From positions 2,046,001 through 2,110,000 of the forward strand of contig NZ_CP177239.1 of NCBI RefSeq assembly GCF_046773475.1: a stretch of DNA of 64,000 bases, written 5' to 3'. How positions within the stretch are numbered: the stretch's first letter is position 1; each line of letters begins with the position of its first letter. The notes under the pieces are model-generated. The model saw only the letters and a program-made list of their open reading frames with translations, was not told the origin of the DNA and searched no databases. Position numbers and translations under genes: made by a program. The stretch is from Nitratireductor aquimarinus. GTDB taxonomy: Bacteria; Pseudomonadota; Alphaproteobacteria; Rhizobiales; Rhizobiaceae. Positions 34,581 through 43,121 of the stretch are shown here, piece after piece.

Positions 34581-35696
34581 ATGTGCACATCTCTTATTTA
34601 CCGCGACGTCTCCGACAACGTTTATTTCGGGCGGACACTGGAGCTTACGACCGACCTGCCATACCAGGTCGTCTATTTCCCGGCCGGTGTTCCGTTTTCC
34701 TCAGAAAGTGAAGGTCACCCGGCCCTCAAGTTTACAGGTAAATACGGATTTGTCGCCGTAACCATGCCCGGACGCCTGCCGACGGCAGAGGCCCCGCTGG
34801 GCTTTCAGGATCTCAAGCCGCTGGAAGGCATGAACGAAAACGGGCTGACCTTCAGCCTCCTCTCCTACCCCGCTGCCGGTGGCGCCCAGAAGGCCGTCGC
34901 TGCAACGCAGGCCGTGCTTTCGGCCACGGATCTGGGTTCGTGGGCGCTCAGCCAGTTCGCCACTGTGGCCGAGGTCAAGCAGGCCCTCGGCGAGCAGCCG
35001 GTGCTTCTGGAAGCGCTGGCGCTTCTGGGGGGCGTTGAATCGCCGTTCCACTACGTCGTTCACGACGCATCGGGCGCCTGCCTGGTGATCGAGTTCAACA
35101 AGGGTGAGATGAAGCTCTATGACAACCCCGTCGGCGTGATGACCAACGGGCCGGAGTTCAGCTGGCACCTGACCAATCTCGACAATTACACGTTCCTCAG
35201 CAATGTCGACAAGACGAGCGCGACCTTCGGAAGCTACAAGGCGGTGCAGCCGGATTCAGGGATCGCCACGGCCGGTCTTCCCGCCTCAAACACCTCGGTG
35301 GGACGCTTTGTCCGGGCCGCCTACTACGCCCAGTACACCGAGAAGGCGAAGACCGCCGATCAGGCCGTGCAGACGCTGGCGCATGTCATGAACAATTTCG
35401 ACCGCCCGCGCGGCGTGACCATTGACTATCCGAGCGAGGATGGCGGCCATCTGGAGGTCGCAGGCCTCTCAAATTCGAGCAGCGAAGCCTATGCGACGGA
35501 GTTCACCTGCTGGACGAACCTGTCGGATCTGGCCCGCCGCCGCTTCTACCTGCGCACCTATCGCAGCCTGAACTACACCTGCTTTGACCTCAATGAACTG
35601 GCTGGTTCGAAAGAGGTCTTCGTGCTGCAGATGGACAAGTTCGACGGTCTTTCCGCAGACGCGACCGACCTTCTCAAGCAGGCCAAGGCCGCCTGA
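34581..35696 (+). CDS. choloylglycine hydrolase-family Ntn amidase
   Basis: Enzyme of 371 residues beginning Met-Cys: after Met removal Cys2 is the N-terminal nucleophile of the bile-salt-hydrolase/penicillin V acylase family. Arg18 (YFGRTLE) and the later Asp/Asn residues expected near the active site (MNENGL, YDNPVGVMTNGP) are present. It could deconjugate bile salts or cleave penicillin V or acyl-homoserine lactones; sequence alone does not say. No signal peptide. RBS GAGGA nine bases before ATG 34581. A Brucella homologue acts in bile resistance (from memory). Confidence 0.9.
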   Translation: MCTSLIYRDVSDNVYFGRTLELTTDLPYQVVYFPAGVPFSSESEGHPALKFTGKYGFVAVTMPGRLPTAEAPLGFQDLKPLEGMNENGLTFSLLSYPAAGGAQKAVAATQAVLSATDLGSWALSQFATVAEVKQALGEQPVLLEALALLGGVESPFHYVVHDASGACLVIEFNKGEMKLYDNPVGVMTNGPEFSWHLTNLDNYTFLSNVDKTSATFGSYKAVQPDSGIATAGLPASNTSVGRFVRAAYYAQYTEKAKTADQAVQTLAHVMNNFDRPRGVTIDYPSEDGGHLEVAGLSNSSSEAYATEFTCWTNLSDLARRRFYLRTYRSLNYTCFDLNELAGSKEVFVLQMDKFDGLSADATDLLKQAKAA

Positions 35697-35822
35697 TCAC
35701 GAAACGACGTCATGCGGCCGGCAAAACGCTTGCCGCCGCATGACGCTCCTCCCTGCCCCCACCGAATTCGATAACCGACGGGCTGGTGCAACACCCCCGT
35801 CCGCCACGCGATGGAGAGCCCC

Positions 35823-37202
35823 ATGAGCAAACATCGAAACGACAATCTGGACGAAGTCTACGGCGCCGGCGATCTGGCGCAGGCGCTGCCCAAGTCGCAA
35901 TTCCCCGGCACCGAGCGCGATGCGCGCCATGTCTATTCCGCCCTGCGCGACGAGCTGATGCTCGATGGCAATGCGCGCCAGAACCTGGCCACCTTCTGCC
36001 AGACCTGGGAAGAGCCGGAAATCCATCAGCTGATGGATGACTGCATCGACAAGAACATGATCGACAAGGACGAGTATCCGCAGACCGCGGAGATCGAAAT
36101 GCGCTGCGTGCGCATGCTTGCCGATCTTTGGCACGCACCGGAAGGTCCCGCCACCGGCTGCTCCACCACCGGTTCGAGCGAGGCTGCCATGCTCGGCGGT
36201 CTGGCCATGAAGCGCCGCTGGGAAGCCAAACGCAAGGCCGAGGGCAAGCCCACCGACAAGCCCAACATCATCACCGGCCCGGTGCAGATCTGCTGGCACA
36301 AATTCACCCGCTACTGGGACATCGAGCACCGCGAGATTCCCATGGAGAACGGCCGCCTGCTGATGACGCCCGAAGAGGTGCTGAAGCTGTGCGACGAGAA
36401 CACGATCGGCGTCGTGCCGACGCTCGGCGTCACCTTCACCGGCGAGTACGAGCCGGTCAAGGCTGTCAGCGACGCGCTCGACAAGCTGCAGGCCGAAACC
36501 GGCCTCGACATTCCGATCCATGTCGACGGCGCAAGCGGCGGCTTCCTCGCTCCGTTCTGCGCACCGGAGCTGGAATGGGACTTCCGCCTGCCGCGCGTTC
36601 GCTCCATCAATGCGTCGGGCCACAAATTCGGCCTCTCGCCGCTGGGTGTGGGCTGGGTCATGTGGCGCGAAGAAGCCGACCTGCCCGAAGAGATGATCTT
36701 TTGGGTCAATTATCTCGGCGGCAACATGCGCGACATCGCCCTGAACTTCTCGCGTCCGGGCGGCCAGATCGTCTGCCAGTACTACAACTTCCTGCGTCTT
36801 GGCCGTGAAGGCTACGCCAAGGTTCACAACGCCTGCTACAAGAGCGCCAAGTATCTGGCTGACGAGATCGCCAAGCTGGGCCCGTTCGAGATCGTGTTCG
36901 ACGGTGACAAGGCGCGTGGCATTCCGGCCGTGTCCTGGAAGATCAAGGATGGCACGGAGCCGGGCTTCACCCTGTTCGATCTGGCGGACCGTCTGCGCGT
37001 GCGCGGCTGGCAGGTGCCGGCCTACACGCTGCCGGCCAATTGCCAGGACCATGCCGTGCAGCGCATTCTCGTGCGCAACGGCGTGAGCCTCGACCTCTGC
37101 TCGCTCCTGATCGAGGACATGAAGGCCGCGCTCGAGCATCTCGAAGCGCACCCGAAGAAGACGCCGCTCGGCAGCGAAGACTTCTCCGGTTTCCACCATT
37201 GA
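35823..37202 (+). CDS. gadB: glutamate decarboxylase GadB
   Basis: PLP enzyme of 459 residues converting glutamate and H+ to GABA and CO2, a core acid-resistance reaction. Asp235 (HVDGASGG) and the PLP lysine 268 (INASGHKFG) are intact. The C-terminus ends GFHH, keeping a terminal histidine like the pH-dependent plug of the Escherichia coli enzyme. I start at ATG 35823 (MSKHRND) because the upstream ATG 35811 overlaps its GGAGAG ribosome site. No GadC antiporter gene is nearby; a six-helix protein of unknown function follows. Confidence 0.96.
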   Translation: MSKHRNDNLDEVYGAGDLAQALPKSQFPGTERDARHVYSALRDELMLDGNARQNLATFCQTWEEPEIHQLMDDCIDKNMIDKDEYPQTAEIEMRCVRMLADLWHAPEGPATGCSTTGSSEAAMLGGLAMKRRWEAKRKAEGKPTDKPNIITGPVQICWHKFTRYWDIEHREIPMENGRLLMTPEEVLKLCDENTIGVVPTLGVTFTGEYEPVKAVSDALDKLQAETGLDIPIHVDGASGGFLAPFCAPELEWDFRLPRVRSINASGHKFGLSPLGVGWVMWREEADLPEEMIFWVNYLGGNMRDIALNFSRPGGQIVCQYYNFLRLGREGYAKVHNACYKSAKYLADEIAKLGPFEIVFDGDKARGIPAVSWKIKDGTEPGFTLFDLADRLRVRGWQVPAYTLPANCQDHAVQRILVRNGVSLDLCSLLIEDMKAALEHLEAHPKKTPLGSEDFSGFHH

Positions 37203-37239
37203 GCGCGGCCGCACGGCTGCCCTCCAACCGGGACACGCG

Positions 37240-38118
37240 ATGAGCACGCTGTCTGATACCGAGAACAAGGGGGCCACGCACGCTCGTGGCCCCTGGCCTT
37301 TCATCACCCTGCGGAGCTTCGTGCTGCACGGCCAGCACATCGTTCTGAAATCGCGTGAGCGGCGCAAGGGGCTGATCCGCTTCCTGCAGCACGATGATGC
37401 GCCTGCCTGGCGGCAACCCGCCTACAATTGGTGGATGGGTCTCATCTTCGCCTGTGGCGCTTCGCTTTTCATGCTCGGCGCGGCGCTCTCCCTCGTGCAT
37501 ACCTCGCTGGCGAACTGGCAGATCGGCCTCGTCTTCTTTCTGGGGTCCATCCCCTTCACCACCGCTGCCTTCATGCAGAACCTGCAGGCCGCAAATGCGC
37601 CCGACGACGCCCCTCCAAAGGCAAGCGCGGCTCCACAGCCCTTCCGGGTGATCGGCTGGCGACCGGGCAATCTGGGCTGGCTGAGCACGATCACGCAGTT
37701 CGTCGGCACCATTGCCTTCAACTTCAACACGCTCGACGCCATCCATCCGCTGCCGGGCTGGTATGCGCAGGATCTGACCATCTGGCTGCCCGGCATTGTC
37801 GGCTCCATCCTGTTCATGATCTCCGGCTATCTGGCCTTCATGGAAATCAGCCATGGCTACTGGTCATACAGCTCGCGCGACATCGACTGGTGGATCGCCT
37901 TTTCCAACCTGTTGGGCTGCATCTTCTTTCTGACGGCCGGCGTTTTGGCCTTTGTGCCCAGAGGGCCTGAACCGGGCTGGATCGCGGATGTTGCCAACAT
38001 CCATCTGTTCCTTGGAGCCACGGGCTTTCTGGTGGGCGCAGTGCTGATGATGCGCGAAAGCAGGCAGGTCGAAACAATCGACAACGCCCGCAAAACCGCC
38101 TCACAGGCAACAGCATAG
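37240..38118 (+). CDS. six-helix membrane protein of unknown function downstream of gadB
   Basis: Protein of 292 residues with six clear hydrophobic helices (about 66-88, 92-112, 148-168, 182-206, 218-238 and 250-268) and a charged N-terminus containing RSFVLHGQHIVLKSRERRKG. Many Trp residues flank the helices. It does not look like the 12-helix GadC antiporter. It lies 37 bp after gadB on the same strand and ends at a strong hairpin, so both are probably one transcript. No family is recognised with confidence. Confidence 0.7.
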   Translation: MSTLSDTENKGATHARGPWPFITLRSFVLHGQHIVLKSRERRKGLIRFLQHDDAPAWRQPAYNWWMGLIFACGASLFMLGAALSLVHTSLANWQIGLVFFLGSIPFTTAAFMQNLQAANAPDDAPPKASAAPQPFRVIGWRPGNLGWLSTITQFVGTIAFNFNTLDAIHPLPGWYAQDLTIWLPGIVGSILFMISGYLAFMEISHGYWSYSSRDIDWWIAFSNLLGCIFFLTAGVLAFVPRGPEPGWIADVANIHLFLGATGFLVGAVLMMRESRQVETIDNARKTASQATA

Positions 38119-38124
38119 TTTTCC

Positions 38125-38147
38125 GGACGGGCGCAGAACGCCCGTCC
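38125..38147 (+). terminator. GC hairpin ending the gadB unit
   Basis: GGACGGGCG (38125-38133) pairs exactly with CGCCCGTCC (38139-38147) around CAGAA, six bases after the stop of the membrane-protein gene. The stem is strong, but no U-run follows on the plus strand. Confidence 0.5.
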
Positions 38148-38253
38148 ATGGATGCCCCGCCTCAGGCAAAAGCCCTGCGGCGACGATTGCAACAATCATA
38201 AATTAGACTATAAGACTCAAGTTTAATTTCAACGGTTGCAGCAGGGTGCATTC

Positions 38254-39324
38254 ATGACGATGCCTGGTTCTTTTCGCGCGCAGTTGCGTCTCCCGCAGAT
38301 GGCCGGTTCGCGATTAACGGATGCGCTGATCAAGGGCATGGGCGCAGAGCCTCTCGAAGAGACGGCGCAGGGCACGCGGCTCGCGCACACATTCGGCCGC
38401 ATCGCCGTCGAGACGCAGGCATCGGGCCTTGATATCAGCCTCGATGCGGATGACCGTACGTCGCTTGCCTATCTGCAGCTCAGCATCAGCCACCGCCTGC
38501 AATCGCTCGAAAAGGGCATTGAGCTTCCATGGGACAGCGACAACAGGCCCGGCATGCTGCTCCCCTATTTCCGCAAGATGCAGGTGGTCTCCACACACAA
38601 CCTCACGCCCTCCATGCGGCGTGTCCGGCTTGCCGGTGAGGATCTGGAACGGTTCTCCCGCAACGGGCTTCACATGCGGCTTCTGTTTCCGCCCGCCGGC
38701 AGCGCCTCCCCTTCATGGCCGCAGATCGGCAGGAATGGCGACGCCGTCTGGCCCGACGATGAAAACCGCCCGGTCGCACGCGTTTACACGATCCGCACGA
38801 TTGACGTGGCCGCCGGGCTGATCGACGTGGACATGGTTCTCCATGAGGGTGACGCCTATCCCGGCGCAGGCTGGGCGGCGCGTGCAAAGCCGGGCGATAT
38901 CGTCGGCATGACGGGACCGGGCGGCGGCGAAGCCCCGCACACCGCCACGCTGGTGCTTCTGGGCGATGAAACCGCCCTGCCCGCCATCGGCCGCATTCTG
39001 GAGGGACTGCCGAAGGAGACGAACGCCATCGTGCGCATCGAGATCGCCAGTGAGGAGGAGAAGCAGCTGCTTTCCACCCGCGCGACACTCGATCTGGAAT
39101 GGCTCGTGCGCGGCAATGCAGAGGCTGGAACGACGACGCTTCTTGAAGATGCGGTGAAGGCTCTGGATATCAAGGGAGACGACCCCGACCTCTTCGTCTG
39201 GGCTGGATGCGAGTTCTCCGCCTTCAAATCCATCCGCAGTCATCTGCGCAAGGAGCAGCGGCTGCCCAACCGGCAGCATCTGGTCGTGTCCTACTGGCGG
39301 CGCGGCGTGGCCGGCGTTCACTAG
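38254..39324 (+). CDS. siderophore-interacting flavoprotein with N-terminal DUF2218
   Basis: Protein of 356 residues. Residues about 20-100 resemble the DUF2218 domain (TSLAYLQLSISHRL). The rest is a siderophore-interacting FAD domain: RVYTIRTIDVAAGLIDVDMVLH near 175, then GPGGGE and the C-terminal WAGCEFSAFKSIRSHLRKE. Such enzymes reduce ferric siderophores with NAD(P)H to release Fe2+. I start at ATG 38254 behind AGGGTG rather than TTG 38236. The AT-rich upstream gap (38190-38235) would suit an iron-responsive promoter, but no exact Irr or Fur box is evident. Confidence 0.85.
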   Translation: MTMPGSFRAQLRLPQMAGSRLTDALIKGMGAEPLEETAQGTRLAHTFGRIAVETQASGLDISLDADDRTSLAYLQLSISHRLQSLEKGIELPWDSDNRPGMLLPYFRKMQVVSTHNLTPSMRRVRLAGEDLERFSRNGLHMRLLFPPAGSASPSWPQIGRNGDAVWPDDENRPVARVYTIRTIDVAAGLIDVDMVLHEGDAYPGAGWAARAKPGDIVGMTGPGGGEAPHTATLVLLGDETALPAIGRILEGLPKETNAIVRIEIASEEEKQLLSTRATLDLEWLVRGNAEAGTTTLLEDAVKALDIKGDDPDLFVWAGCEFSAFKSIRSHLRKEQRLPNRQHLVVSYWRRGVAGVH

Positions 39325-39330
39325 GGGCAG

Positions 39331-39350
39331 GAAAGTGGGAACCGGTTTTC
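39331..39350. repeat. RIME-like palindromic repeat remnant
   Basis: GAAAGTGGGAACCGGTTTTC has the GGGAACCGGT core of the short palindromes scattered between rhizobial genes (recalled pattern). A related structure occurs at 43035-43071. It lies 7 bp after the flavoprotein stop. Confidence 0.4.
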
Positions 39351-39374
39351 CGTCCCCGGACACGCGATTGCGCA

Positions 39375-39401
39375 CCGGGCCGGACTTCAGATCCGGCCCG
39401 G
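39375..39401. terminator. bidirectional hairpin between convergent genes
   Basis: CCGGGCCGGA (39375-39384) pairs exactly with TCCGGCCCGG (39392-39401) around seven bases, between the convergent flavoprotein and phosphatase genes. There is no long U-run on either side. Confidence 0.5.
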
Positions 39402-39410
39402 CTTCAAGGC

Positions 39411-40139
39411 TCAGATTTCCACCGTGCGGCCGGAACCGCCGACGCCGAAAGCCTGTAGCAGCGCCGCCGGCGGCGCGACTTCCCGCTCACTGCCCGACTG
39501 AAGCAGGAAAGCCGTGGTCTGCGGCTCGCGATAGGCTTCCGTCGCCGCGCGCGATGCGCCCGTGCACAGGGCGCGGATGGCGCGAAAGCAGCCGCTATGG
39601 GTGACGACCACATGCGCCTGATGACGGTCGAGCCCATCGAGCCAGCCTTCAATCCGCGCGAAAAGCTCATCCTTGCTTTCGCCGCCGGGCACCCGGTAGC
39701 CCCATGGATCGGCCGCATGCTGTCTGAATTCCTCGGGCCGGTCAGTCTCCACGTCACTGAGCGTGTTTCCTTCCCAGGCGCCATAGGCGCGCTCGGCGAT
39801 GTCGGACGCTTCGATGAAACGGTCAAAGCCGATCTGCCAGCAATCCGCCAGAATGGACGCCGTCTGCCGGGCGCGGCCCAATGGGCTGACCCAGAAGCAC
39901 ACATCCCCGGGCAGGGTTCGCATATGCGCATCGACCGTTGCAGCGACGGCAAGACACTGCCGCATGCCATTGAGCGTCAGGGGCGCGTCCCTGCGCCCCT
40001 GCAATCGTCCCTGCCGGTTCCACTGGGTCTCCCCGTGCCGGATGAGCAGGATGGGCGGATAAAGGCCGGGCTCCCGGCCCGACGCCTCACATGCGTCACC
40101 GGCATGCCCCGCTTCACGGGCAAGCATCTCGTCAGTCAT
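39411..40139 (-). CDS. histidine phosphatase (phosphoglycerate mutase-like)
   Basis: Enzyme of 242 residues. The phosphohistidine motif LLIRHGETQWNRQGRLQG lies at about 31-48, Arg in SPLGRARQTA near 86 is the second phosphate ligand, Glu is in AERAYGAWEG near 115, and the second catalytic His is in VVVTHSGCFRAI near 180. No signal peptide. It overlaps the ABC ATPase stop by eight bases and is the last gene of the importer operon, so it probably dephosphorylates the imported ester or its product. Confidence 0.88.
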   Translation of the reverse strand: MTDEMLAREAGHAGDACEASGREPGLYPPILLIRHGETQWNRQGRLQGRRDAPLTLNGMRQCLAVAATVDAHMRTLPGDVCFWVSPLGRARQTASILADCWQIGFDRFIEASDIAERAYGAWEGNTLSDVETDRPEEFRQHAADPWGYRVPGGESKDELFARIEGWLDGLDRHQAHVVVTHSGCFRAIRALCTGASRAATEAYREPQTTAFLLQSGSEREVAPPAALLQAFGVGGSGRTVEI

Positions 40140-41256
40140 GGATCAGAACGCCCTCCTGATGGCGCACGTCGAGACTGACCGCCTCACCGGCCTGCCGCCG
40201 CCCGCTGCCACGGTTATGGACTTCGTCCACGAGGAGCGTCTGGCCGGAGACCTCGACCGCATAGCGGATCATGCCGCCAAGGAACTCGGCGGATTGAACC
40301 GTGCCGGTGAGGCTCCCGTCCCCATTCTGCGCAAAGGAAATGCTCTGCGGGCGCAGAACGAGCTTGCCGGCGCCGGCCCTCGCATCCCCCGCACAGGGGA
40401 TGGCGATACCGGACGGCAGCACGAATGCGTTTCCGTCCGTCCGCTGTTCCACCACGCCTTCCAGCACATTGGCCGTGCCGAGGAATTTTGCCACGAAGGC
40501 ATTGGCCGGCGTGTCGTAAACCTCGTCGGGCCGCCCCACCTGCTGCACGACGCCATCGGCCATGACCGCGATGCGATCGCAGATCGTGTTGGCCTCCTCC
40601 TGATCGTGCGTGACGAAGATGGTCGTGATGCCGAGCCGCCTTTGCAGTTTCAGGAGATCCTGCCGCATCTGTACGCGTAAATTCGCATCCAGATTGGAAA
40701 GCGGCTCGTCGAGCAGCAGAACACGCGGCTCCACGACGATGGTGCGGGCTAGCGCAACACGCTGCTGCTGGCCGCCGGAAAGCTGCGAGGGATAACGCTC
40801 GGCATACTGGCTCATGCCGACCATCTCCAGCGCCGCACTGACGCGCTTTGCAGTCTCCGCCTTCGGCACACGGCGTTCATCAAGACCGAAGGCGACGTTG
40901 CGCGCGACGGTCATGTGGGGCCAGAGCGCGTAGCTCTGGAACACCATGCCGACATTGCGCTTCCACGGCGCGGTGCCGACAACATCCTGCCCGCCAAGCA
41001 GGATCTGCCCTTTGGGCGTCGGTCCGAAACCGGCAATCGCGCGCAGCAATGTGGACTTGCCGGAGCCCGAGGGACCGAGGAAGGCGAAGAACTCGCCGGG
41101 CTCGATCTTCAGGTCGATGCCTTTCAGCACCTCCGTCCTGCCGAAGGAAAGCGAGACGTTGCGAATGTCGATCTCGACCGGCTCCACCCGGCCTGCGCCT
41201 TTGTCTGCGGTTTCAGCGGGGCCGTCGCCCGTCATGGATTTCATGGGCATGTTCAT
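40132..41256 (-). CDS. ABC transporter ATPase (FbpC/PotA/AfuC type)
   Basis: ATPase of 374 residues. Walker A GPSGSGKST near 59, Q-loop GMVFQSYALWPHMTV, signature LSGGQQQRVALAR near 158, Walker B VLLLDEPLSNLD near 176 and switch His in VTHDQEEA. The C-terminal TOBE-like region (about 265-374) includes LRPQSISFAQNG. It powers the fused permease encoded immediately upstream, 1 bp away, behind GGGGGAGGAC. The subfamily carries iron, putrescine, phosphonates or sugar phosphates. Confidence 0.92.
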   Translation of the reverse strand: MNMPMKSMTGDGPAETADKGAGRVEPVEIDIRNVSLSFGRTEVLKGIDLKIEPGEFFAFLGPSGSGKSTLLRAIAGFGPTPKGQILLGGQDVVGTAPWKRNVGMVFQSYALWPHMTVARNVAFGLDERRVPKAETAKRVSAALEMVGMSQYAERYPSQLSGGQQQRVALARTIVVEPRVLLLDEPLSNLDANLRVQMRQDLLKLQRRLGITTIFVTHDQEEANTICDRIAVMADGVVQQVGRPDEVYDTPANAFVAKFLGTANVLEGVVEQRTDGNAFVLPSGIAIPCAGDARAGAGKLVLRPQSISFAQNGDGSLTGTVQSAEFLGGMIRYAVEVSGQTLLVDEVHNRGSGRRQAGEAVSLDVRHQEGVLIHD

Positions 41257-41257
41257 C

Positions 41258-42985
41258 TCAATGTCCTCCCCCTGGGGCGCTGGCGGCAGCCTGGTTGCGG
41301 CGGGCGTTCTCGACCAGACGATGCGACAGGTAGGTCGCCAGCCCGACGATCACGACCGCCATGATGCCCAGCGCTGCGCCGGGGCCGCGGCCTGCCGCCG
41401 ATTGCATGAAAAGATAAAGTCCGTAGGCCAGCGGCGCGTCTTTCTCGCTGGAGACCAGCATGATCGTCGCCGAAAGCTCCACGGCTGCGGTTGCGAAACT
41501 GGTCACGAAACCGGCCACCAGACCGCTCACCATGAGCGGCACGACGACACGCCGGACCGTGCGCAGTTTCGATGCGCCGAGGTTCTCGGCCGCTTCTTCG
41601 AGTGCCGGTGAAATCTGCTGGAGCGCGGCGGTGCATGAGCGCAGCGCATAGGGCAGACGCCGGACCGCGAGCGCGATCACGATGATGCCCCACCAGGTTG
41701 CCAGAGGCTGGCCGGTGAGCGGCATCTCCACACCGTAATAGACACGCAGATAGCCAATACCCAGCACCACGCCGGGAACGGCGAGTGCGGAGACCGCCAT
41801 ATAGTCCAGCCATTTGCGCCCGATGATGTTTGTGCGCAGAACCAGATAGGCGATGGCCGTGCCGATGATGATGTCGATCAGGCCCGCGAGCCCGGCATAG
41901 AGAAGCGTGTTCTGGATGAAGCCCCAGGCCGAGGTGAGCGCTGTCTCATAGTGCGCGAGCGTAAACCCGTCGGGCAAGACGCCGAACGACCAGACCGTGC
42001 CGAAGGACAGAAGCAGGAGCCCCAGATGCGGCGCAAGCACCAGCGCTAGGATCAACAGAACGACGATGTAGCAGAGCACCGCCTCGCGCCGTGTGAGATC
42101 GCGCCTGGAAAGTCCGCCACCGCCCTTCTGCGTGGTCGAATAATCCTTGCCGCGCATGCCGAGGAACGACACCCACATGGCGAAGATCGAGAACACGATC
42201 AGGATGCACGAGATCACGTAGCCCATCGGATCGGAGATGCCGACCGAGGAGATGCGCAGATAGGCCTGCGGGGCGAGCATGGTGTTGACGTTGAGCAGAA
42301 GCGGCGTGCCCAGATCGTCGAACACCTTGACGAAGACCAGCGATGCGCCGGCGATATAGCCGGGCATGGCCAGCGGGAACACGATGCGCCGGAACATGCG
42401 CACGCCGCTGGAGCCAAGCATCTGGGCCGCTTCTTCCATGGAGCGGTCGATGTTGCGCAGGCTGGCCGAAAGATTGATCAGGATGAACGGGAAATAGTGC
42501 AGGCTCTGCACGAAAATGACGCCGTTCAGCCCCTTCATGAAGGGGATCGTTATGCCGAAATATTCACGCAAAAGCAGGTTCACGCTGCCATTCGCGCCAA
42601 ACAGAAGCTGCATTGCCACCGCGCCGATGAAGGGCGGCATGATGAGCGGCACGAAGGCCAGCGTCTGGATGATGACCGAGCCGGAGAAGTTGAACCGCGT
42701 GGTGAAATAGGCCAGCGGCAGAGCGATCGCGGATGCGATGACCACCGACATGCCCGCCACATAGACGGAATTGTAGAAAGACTGGCGAAACAGCGTGCTG
42801 GCGAAAAAGTCCTGGAAATTCACCAGGGTGAACGCGCCGCTGGAGGGGTCCTGAAAGGCGACCTGGATGACTTTCAGAACCGGGACAACCAGAAATGCGC
42901 CGAGAAACAGGACGACGATGCCAGCCGCCAGATAGGGTCCGACAGACACGTTGAGCGCCGGCCGCCGAAGGGCTGCAGTGGGCAT
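41258..42985 (-). CDS. fused two-domain ABC permease (FbpB/AfuB type)
   Basis: Inner-membrane permease of 575 residues made of two joined permease domains, about twelve helices in all, as in FbpB/AfuB. EAA loops are visible in each half: EEAAQMLGSSGVRMFRRIVFPLAMPG near 215-240 and EEAAENLGASKLRTVRRVVVPLM near 470-492. I start at ATG 42985 behind GGAG; an upstream start at 43024 lacks a ribosome site. It sits between the binding-protein and ATPase genes. Confidence 0.92.
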   Translation of the reverse strand: MPTAALRRPALNVSVGPYLAAGIVVLFLGAFLVVPVLKVIQVAFQDPSSGAFTLVNFQDFFASTLFRQSFYNSVYVAGMSVVIASAIALPLAYFTTRFNFSGSVIIQTLAFVPLIMPPFIGAVAMQLLFGANGSVNLLLREYFGITIPFMKGLNGVIFVQSLHYFPFILINLSASLRNIDRSMEEAAQMLGSSGVRMFRRIVFPLAMPGYIAGASLVFVKVFDDLGTPLLLNVNTMLAPQAYLRISSVGISDPMGYVISCILIVFSIFAMWVSFLGMRGKDYSTTQKGGGGLSRRDLTRREAVLCYIVVLLILALVLAPHLGLLLLSFGTVWSFGVLPDGFTLAHYETALTSAWGFIQNTLLYAGLAGLIDIIIGTAIAYLVLRTNIIGRKWLDYMAVSALAVPGVVLGIGYLRVYYGVEMPLTGQPLATWWGIIVIALAVRRLPYALRSCTAALQQISPALEEAAENLGASKLRTVRRVVVPLMVSGLVAGFVTSFATAAVELSATIMLVSSEKDAPLAYGLYLFMQSAAGRGPGAALGIMAVVIVGLATYLSHRLVENARRNQAAASAPGGGH

Positions 42986-43034
42986 GGAAATGCTCCGTGG
43001 GAACAGGAAATCTTGAATGGCCAAACCGGCCCTG

Positions 43035-43071
43035 GAGCATCGGACCGGGAACCGGTCGCGACCCGATGCTC
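43035..43071. repeat. compound hairpin between binding-protein and permease genes
   Basis: Outer arms GAGCATCGG (43035-43043) and CCGATGCTC (43063-43071) enclose a second perfect hairpin GACCGG (43043-43048) / CCGGTC (43052-43057). The fold carries the GGGAACCGGT core of rhizobial intergenic palindromes. It would protect the binding-protein mRNA or reduce read-through. Confidence 0.55.
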
Positions 43072-43097
43072 AATCAATGGATCAGATCGTTCCTTGA

Positions 43098-43113
43098 GCG
43101 TCCGAATGGACGC
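43098..43113. other. second intercistronic hairpin after the binding-protein gene
   Basis: GCGTCC (43098-43103) pairs with GGACGC (43108-43113) around GAAT, nine bases after the binding-protein stop on the minus strand. With the larger fold at 43035-43071 it makes a double stem, a common way to raise binding-protein expression over permease expression. Confidence 0.45.
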
Positions 43114-43121
43114 CGGACGAC

